DNA of 64,000 nt from Coniella vitis (taxonomy: Eukaryota > Ascomycota > Sordariomycetes > Diaporthales > Schizoparmaceae): NCBI GenBank assembly GCA_011317545.1, contig WUJK01000007.1:930001-994000 (forward strand), read 5' to 3'. The notes under the pieces are model-generated. The model did not search any database. It had not been told where the DNA came from and saw only the letters and a program-made list of their open reading frames with translations. Each line of letters opens with the position of its first letter. The first letter of the stretch is position 1. The translations under genes were made by a program, and so were the position numbers. Positions 57,502 to 64,000 of the stretch are shown here, one piece after another.

Positions 57502-59439
57502 ATGCCTTGGCTATCGCCCGCCAACTCTCCAGATGGCTCGCCTCGTAGCAGAGCACTTTCCAGGCTCGATCCAGCCATGATACCTGCCAGGATCCAGGCG
57601 CCAAACAGGGCCTCGCCCTCGGTCACTTATATCCCGTCGCTCATCGACGGCGCGTCCGGCACATTGCCCAACAACTGCCAACGCTCTGTTGTCCAGCAAC
57701 TGCACTCCGACCTGTCCAATGTCATCCGCCTCTTCCCCGCGCTCCTCCGCAGCGCTGCTGGGTCCGAGGTGGACAGACTAGAGCTCTTTCAACACACTGC
57801 GCTCGCCTTCTTCGAGATAGCGGTGATTGTATCGGCTGTCCCGCTGCTGCTCTCTCTGCCAGGCGCGCTCTCCGCTGTCTGGGTTGGGTGTTGTTGCTTG
57901 CTGGTGGCGGCGTTGAGCTGGCATCTGAATCGCAACGGGGCCAACGGCCAAGTATTGTGCGCAAAGGCTCCCTCGGCAGATGGCTGGACAATGGGGCACG
58001 ACATAGATGATGAAAGATGGTTCTTTGCCTCAGGCATCGGCACAAGGTAAGTGCCAAAGAGAATAACACACGGGGGCAATCGGACGAAGGAACTCGTATC
58101 GAATCAGCAGTAAACTGATCATCTCCCCCTTCCAATCTTCAAAAGCTCGCGAGCTCTTACCCAGAAGACACTGCCAACCCTCGCCAGTCTCTTTAGTCGG
58201 ACCATTGTGAGCGTCCACGCGCCAACCTATGGTCTTCCCTTTGACTTTGTCTTGGCTCTGCTCCAGCGCTCTCTCGGCTTCCTGCTTCCATCCACGTTCT
58301 CGCGCGCCTTGTACGCCCAGATCCGCACCGCTCTTCTCGATGATGGGGCGAAGCGGACGGTCGTGCTCGCCCACAACACTGGCGCCATCACAGTTTCGCA
58401 CATTCTCCGCCAGCTGTACGCAGACATCCCGGCCGAGGACCTGGCCAAGCTCGAAATCTACACATTTGGCGCCGCCGCAAAGGACTTCATCATGCCATTG
58501 GGCAGTACTGGCCGTGGGAGTGGCTCGTATGGTCATCACCAACACCACCACCACCACCATCCGGATGCAAAAACCACAGGCAGAAGCAGCGGTAGTGGGG
58601 AATCTCACCAAATGCACCTTGCAGAACTCGTCACAGATGACCCCCAGCACCAACAGCGCAGCAGCAGCAGTAGTAGTAGTAGTCATGGTGGTGGTACTCC
58701 GCATATTGAGCACTTTGCCTTCCCCACCGACCCTTTTGCGTGCATGGGCGTGCTGCGCAGCGTACAAGAGGACCTCGAGGGCCGCTTTTGCGGCTCCGTC
58801 TTCAAGCTGAACTGTCCTGGCGCCGCCGCCGCACATCACCCGCACTCACGCCAACACCGCAAAACCCGCTCATCTTTGCTCTCAGTGTGCGACTCCTCAC
58901 GCCCGCTCATGTCCATGGCGGATTACTTGGCGTGTTTGTTTCCGGATGCGCAATTCCAGCAGCAAGGCGTTGATAATCACCACCATCATCATCATAATGG
59001 TAATGAGAACAACACCAGCAGCAACAAGAGGATGTCCCAGAGCATCCTCGACAAAGTCCTCTACGTCGACCGCGACTTGGCCGAGAAGCGCGAATTTGCG
59101 GCATTAGCAAAGGAGTGGGCATCGCATCGCACGAGCAGTAACAGTAAAGGCGAAAAGAGACTGAGCTGGACGGGGCTCGGGGCTACTGCCAATGGGATGA
59201 AGGGCAACATGGCGGCTGGTGTGATGGGACTCGAGTTGGCGAGGAAGGGGTGCAAGGATTGTAGTGGTCACCTAGGCAGCGAGGTAAGCTGGCTTGCGAG
59301 GCATGTGGCGTCAACGTCCCATGTAACAGCTGCTGGACAGTACGAGCGTGATGAAGTGGGCAAGTGGGCAGTGAAGCTTGTTGAGGCCGCAGGATATTTT
59401 GCTTCTAGTGGGGGAGGACGGCCAAAACGTAGGAAGTAA
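57502..59439 (+). CDS. Conserved fungal membrane-associated protein with alpha/beta-hydrolase-like core lacking the Ser nucleophile
   Basis: Two exons, 57502-58046 and 58146-59439, join in phase 2 across a GTAAGT..AAAAG intron to give 612 residues. Two hydrophobic helices (about 103-119 and 124-140) precede a lipase-like core. The core has a FFASGIGTRS strand-loop, APTYGLPFDFVLALLQRSLG, and the nucleophile-elbow position TVVLAHNTGAITVSHILRQL. Here A257-H258-N259-T260-G261 replaces the G-x-S-x-G of active hydrolases. IYTFGAAAKDF follows, and a His in IEHFAFPTDPF could be the former acid/base region. Related fungal proteins I recall read LHSQGG at the elbow, so this copy may be catalytically dead. 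A His-rich insert (residues near 315-325), a Ser run and another His run interrupt the C-terminal half. The tail is basic (GGRPKRRK). The function is unknown. Confidence 0.7.
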
Positions 59440-59748
59440 AAAGGAAGGCCTCAACGATGGATGAGAGATTCAATCGGTTGAGTAGTAAAGAATGTTCGTG
59501 GGGACGACCTGCCACGAATCAAAACATGGGATGTGAGTGGATAGACGGAGATGTGAATATACATTAAAGTAGTTCTAACTGCCAATTTGCTTGAAGTTCC
59601 ATGGTTGTACTGCAGGCTTTGAAAGAATGATAAGCTCCCAAATGGACACCAGTGCTCGCTCACTTTGCCCACTCCCCTGACCTTTCGATTCGGTCACAAC
59701 CCACTCTCAGCCATCCAGTTACCGTTCAATAATATTATCACCGCAAAA
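59440..59748. other. Convergent 3' intergenic region, 309 bp
   Basis: This lies between the stop codons of the hydrolase-like and HsbA-like genes. Nothing else was seen. Confidence 0.6.
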
Positions 59749-60502
59749 TTAGAGCAGAGTGGTCAGGGTATTAGCGACAGTGCCCAAGACACCGCCAACA
59801 ATAGCCTCCACATCAACAAGCAATCCGCCAACAGTAGTATCCAGAGCCGTCACGAAACTGCCGAGGACAATGAACAGAGGCTTAAGGTAGACCAACAGAC
59901 CGCTCACTATAGTTTCAAGCATATCATTTTCGCAACATTAGTTCACCGTTTTCTTCTCACGATCTCAAAGCGAGCGAAAAGGGAAACAAGGACAGAAGCG
60001 CGCGGCAAATTGTTGCGCTTTCCAAGGAGACTTACCGAGACCAATCTTGAGCACAACAGCCTGCACCGTGTACACAATCTCAGAGGCAAGCGCAAGCACA
60101 GTCGCCAGCAGCTCGCTGGCGTCGACATCCCAAAAGTCAACCGTGGCAGAAGCCTTGATCGCCAAGTGCAGCGTGTCCGTGATGCCCTCGAGCTGTGGCG
60201 CCAATGCCTCGACGGCGGCGTTCACCTCAACGGTGGTGGGATTCTCGACAACGGCATTAACTGTAAGGTCTGTTTTTCACGTTGAGCGTTAATGTGAGCT
60301 TCTCAAGGCACAAAAGTGGGGTGGGCCTGGCTAGGAGAGACATGAGGCACGTACTGATGGATGAAGTGTATGTCGTGACGGTTGAAGTCAAGGTGCTGAG
60401 GGTGATGGTCACGTCACGGTCATCGACGACGCCAACCCGGCCAACATGGGCAGCAAAGGCACCAGCGGCCAGGGAAAAGAGGGAGAAGAAAGCGGCCTTC
60501 AT
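59749..60502 (-). CDS. Small secreted helical protein, HsbA/galactomannoprotein-like
   Basis: Three exons, 60355-60502, 60036-60269 and 59749-59906, are all joined in phase 1 and give 179 residues. An alternative acceptor at 60260 would remove three residues. The product has a clear signal peptide (MKAAFFSLFSLAAGAFAAHV) and a mature part rich in Thr, Val, Ala and Leu with no Cys. The sequence TITLSTLTSTVTTYTSSINL, then NAAVEALAPQLEGITDTLHL and ASELLATVLALASEIVYTVQ, points to a bundle of amphipathic helices. The end (VTALDTTVGGLLVDVEAIVG, then GVLGTVANTLTTLL) is hydrophobic. This resembles hydrophobic surface-binding protein A and Mp1-type cell wall proteins, which sit on hyphal surfaces and bind hydrophobic substrates. 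The family assignment is tentative. An effector-like or wall role is possible. Confidence 0.68.
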
Positions 60503-63485
60503 TGTGATTAGATTTGGAGGATTCGTTGCTAGGTTTGGAAAAGTGAGGGTTATGTTCAACGAGAGAAGTGTCTGTGACTTGTGAGCTGGATGGTGTGTAA
60601 GAGTAGAGCAACTCGAGGACAGGACGTGGGCATCTTATACTGTCTGCTCGCTCAATACAACTTGACTTGTACGCGATGGTTTCTACGAGACTATGGTGTA
60701 TGCAGACGTGATTGTTGTCACATCTCCTCTCCACGCGCGTGAAAGCGACTTGGATGTTGCCATGAGCTGAACTATCTGCTGCGATCCCAATCTCCTGTTC
60801 AGCTGACAGGCAGCAAAAAGGAGCATCTCAATACATTTCAGTGTACGAAAGAGCGGTGCGACTCCAAATACTGGCACTATAGTATGTTTACAAAAATAGT
60901 CTCGTCGCTAATGCTACTAACCGTGGTTGATGTCGAACAGCTCATCGAAGGCGGTCAAAGCCGCTCGTAGATCTGCAGAGGAGGGTTTAGGCCATCGACG
61001 ACGATCTCAATCAGACCCACAAATTTGGCAGGCATGCAACCTCATAAGCGAAAACAAAGAATGGCAAAGTGCCCAAAACACACTAGAGGGTAGAAGAAAC
61101 TGGATTGGGTTGATGAAGCAAAGATCAATTATCGTGTTTGTCATATACGGTCGCTGAAAGCGAAGGGTGAGATGTGATCATTTTCACACTACGGCTAAGC
61201 CGGATGGCACACAATGAGCCGCCTCAGTAGATCTGCAAAAGAGCCACCACCCACAAAGACGAATGTGCATATCATATCTGGCATTGAAGAGATGCCGATG
61301 CCGACCCATCTCGAATCGTTTTAATCATCGAGCTGATATAGATCAACGGTGAGAGCGCCTATTCGTAATAGGAGTATACCGATCATCTTAGGGTTCGACA
61401 GCCATTTCGGATTTTCGTATCCATATTTGAAGGCCGTCTACTCAATCAATATCATTGATTATAGGCCTGGGGTTTAACGTAAATTTTTGGAATGCAAGAG
61501 AACTCATACTGCATTGCCAATCTTGTTGTAAAGGGGCCTATTCTTAAGAGCTCTTCAGATTCCAATCAAGTCCTATGAGTAGTTCATTTTTGGTCCCTCA
61601 ATAGTCCAATACCACACCCAAGCCCAGCAGAAACACTATTATACAATGAGTGTGCAACTCTTGGCTGGACTCATATCCTACAATCAATTGCTTGTATACA
61701 CAGTATAACACGGCCAAAGGACGTTCCATGGTGTGTTGGATAAATGTCTACCACAGCCACAAGTCGGAATTCTGCAATGGTCAAGAGCAGCTCAAAGAGC
61801 TAGCCATATCTGAATGACCACAAATACAATCATGTGCTGGGCAAACCATTGGACATGGCCATGGGAAGTCGTCCTGTCGGGTCAGATAACTGGTTGCTAT
61901 ATGGCATCTCACTGGGCCTGCAGCCTGCAGACCCGGGGCAATGTGACTCTGGATAGGCTACCAGGACTGCTGTAGCACCCAAGTACACCCTTACTACATA
62001 TATGTATTCCTACATGTACGGCGCTGGTGTGATCAGGTAAGCTCTTCCATACACTGTATCAAGGTATGATAGTTTGAGCGGATCAACAGCGCATCCGCCA
62101 GTGTCACACTCTGGCCAAGTACGCCTTGGTGCATCCATCACAGTGAAGCTCACTGTCGAACGTACCGAAAAGCACAACAGACCAAATAGGCAGAAAAAAG
62201 TTTCTCACCCCGGCCTGAAACAAGACACAGGGAGCCTTTTGTAGAAAACTTCAGGTACTCATACATATACTCAGCCAGAGAGGCCTTGGTGACCGGAGCG
62301 GACAGGCTAGGTCACCACGCTCGGCTCCGGGTCCCACGGTCACTCGGGGCGCGGGACTTCAAGCATGCAGGTCGTTTTTTTCCCCCCTCTCAGTTCTCAC
62401 CTTTCAATGCAGCTGGAAGAAAGTCAATGGGCGTCTTGGACTTTTTCTTGTCCAATAGGAAGGCAGAGGATTCCTCTCACTACCCGTAGAATGTTACCCT
62501 GTAAGCTTACCTTGTGACCTGAAACGACGACAAGCCTGGGCAAGCCAGCCAACCAGCCAGCCCACCATTGGGCAACCTGGGGATGGCTCGAAATTCGGGC
62601 TGGAGAAACGGGTTGCCGGTGAGGCTGAGTATGAACGTTACTTGACGCTGTGGGTATAAGCCAAGCAGGCGATGGCCGCCTGTGTCTTGATGCCTTCACA
62701 AATGTTCCTTCGAGCGCTCCGATGTCTGTCCGAGAATGTCTTTTCCCAATCAACATATCCAGAAACTGCATTCCTATTTCCCTGCGAATGAGAGAGACCA
62801 CGAGGTTCTGTGCCCATGTGAAGATCCTGGAGTCTTGTCTTTGTGTGTTGAAGAAACTTGAGCTTTGCTGATGTGAGTCGAGTAAAATCTTATAACCAAA
62901 ATATCACCGATCACCACACGCCGTGCCTGTGGCTCATCCAGGACTAGACGCATAGCAATCACATGGCAAACGTTCTTTCTATCTAGCACCAGAATGCCAA
63001 GCCATCACGACAAGCTTGGCCACAAAGTGGCTGGCCAGGTGGCGAACCTGTTCACCACCCTCTTTCTCTCAGCAGGTCCCAAAATGGCCACCGGGCCATG
63101 GTATTTGCACCTCCATCCAGGGTCTCACGGCCGGATGCGACCAATGACAATAAAAACAACAAGATCAAACATGTTCGAGCCTGAATGTGATAATAAGAAC
63201 CCAATGACAACCGGGGAAACCTGATTTTACAAATAACGTAGCTATACTCTCTACATCCGAATCGTGTTCATTGACACAACAAACGGTTCACCAGTCATCA
63301 GAGACGATCATTCGATTAAATTCATCATTCCATCCAAGTGTCCAGATAGCCAAAGCAAAAGAAAACCCCGGAAAAGAGAGAATATACGACCGAGAAGCGC
63401 AGTAGACAAAACCGCACAGTCCCGTTCGAGTTGTGGTCCTTCAACATTCACATCCTCCAGCACCCTCCCATCCTAAACAGACAAG
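60503..63485. other. Divergent intergenic region, 3.0 kb
   Basis: Upstream DNA of the HsbA-like gene (minus) and of the coiled-coil gene (plus). It is moderately AT-rich at 61160-61720, with only ORFs below 130 codons and no recognisable domain. The AT-rich part could be an old repeat, but I found no terminal repeats. Confidence 0.5.
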
Positions 63486-64000
63486 ATGCTGGACTACCAA
63501 CCTAGAGTATGGTGCGACCAAACGCAAGCCATGCAAGGAAACATCCACTACGCTCCTCCCCCACCACCACCTCCAATGCCAGCACACCGTCACGTCCGTC
63601 ACCTGTCTCGCACATCGACCAGGTCCTCCACCTCGACCATGACGCCTTCACCCTCTACCCCAGCAGCAGCAACAGTAAAGAACGCAGCAGCAGCAGCGAG
63701 ACGCTCCTCAGCCTGCTGCCCCCCAAGGCGCCGCTCAAGCAACAATCCCCTCCCCCAAGATTTCCAATGGCTAAGCGAGCTGCAAACCCACATTGCCGAC
63801 GCCGAGTACCTCAAGCCTCTGCTGCACGAGCGCCGTCTCGGGTTGCAGAAGCGCCAGGCCCAGCTCAACTTCTTGACGCGCGAGATCCAGGACCGCCAGA
63901 AGCAAGTACGGGACTCCAGCTTTTTCGCGAGCGGGCTGCAGCGGCGGGACCTCCAAATTCACTTGCAGACGCTGTTGCGGGATCGCGAGGTGACTCGCCG
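63486..64000 (+). CDS. Coiled-coil protein of unknown function, N-terminal part (runs off the window)
   Basis: The frame is open from ATG 63486 to the window edge (171 codons). It starts MLDYQPRVWCDQTQAMQGNI, and Met16 is an alternative start. A Pro run (APPPPPPPMP) and a Ser/Thr/Ala-rich disordered stretch follow. A helical, charged segment then reads WLSELQTHIADAEYLKPLLH, then RLGLQKRQAQLNFLTREIQD and RQKQVRD, which is typical of a coiled coil. No family is recognised. The right end is missing, so size and function cannot be judged. An intron within this part cannot be excluded. Confidence 0.6.
   Translation, partial: MLDYQPRVWCDQTQAMQGNIHYAPPPPPPPMPAHRHVRHLSRTSTRSSTSTMTPSPSTPAAATVKNAAAAARRSSACCPPRRRSSNNPLPQDFQWLSELQTHIADAEYLKPLLHERRLGLQKRQAQLNFLTREIQDRQKQVRDSSFFASGLQRRDLQIHLQTLLRDREVTR

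Noticed and set aside
1..64000. Secondary-metabolite cluster, heterokaryon-incompatibility or defence system
   Set aside because: No polyketide synthase, NRPS, terpene cyclase, HET, NLR or reverse transcriptase motif was found. The gene set is mostly housekeeping.

Overview
The window is nuclear DNA of a filamentous ascomycete, most likely a Sordariomycete. Genes are split by short introns (about 50-200 bp) with GTAAGT/GTACGT donors. Several products belong to families known from Pezizomycotina: a COX14-type long protein, mitoribosomal mL50, a dysferlin-domain peroxin and a tiny copper-type metallothionein. Intergenic DNA is full of homopolymer runs and microsatellites. I found no tRNA, rRNA, CRISPR array or intact transposon.

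Layout. Positions 1-2850 hold two decayed genes in divergent order: a Gfo/Idh/MocA oxidoreductase with many frameshifts, and an internally deleted MFS anion symporter. From 3.5 to 6.5 kb come a GNAT acetyltransferase and a COX14-like cytochrome oxidase assembly protein. An unrecognised eroded reading frame lies near 7.1-8.0 kb. From 8.9 to 17.7 kb are a SmgGDS-type armadillo protein (5 exons), ribosomal protein eL13 (5 exons, with a candidate box C/D snoRNA in its last intron) and a secreted M20 carboxypeptidase. An AT-rich stretch follows. From 19.2 to 21.0 kb is a conserved fungal protein of unknown function with a second ORF just past its stop.

From 24.4 to 29.8 kb are DAHP synthase (first step of aromatic amino acid synthesis, with an upstream CPC1/GCN4-like site), a Cys-motif membrane protein and mL50 transcribed from a shared 405-bp divergent promoter, and a 24-residue metallothionein split by one intron. 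From 32.0 to 40.2 kb are the peroxin and a large nuclear-looking protein. A 12.4-kb region without a convincing gene (40.2-52.6 kb) lies upstream of the latter. The last part holds a conserved unknown protein, a hydrolase-fold-like protein whose nucleophile position is Asn, a small secreted HsbA-like protein and the start of a coiled-coil protein that runs off the end.

The genes are mostly housekeeping and do not form one pathway or biosynthetic cluster. The most notable items are the divergent pair of dead metabolic genes, the very short metallothionein, the intronic snoRNA candidate, the large gene desert, and a dispersed palindromic word (GTACTATGTAC and variants) that recurs only in intergenic DNA. 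I see no clear evidence of a wholly new biological system.
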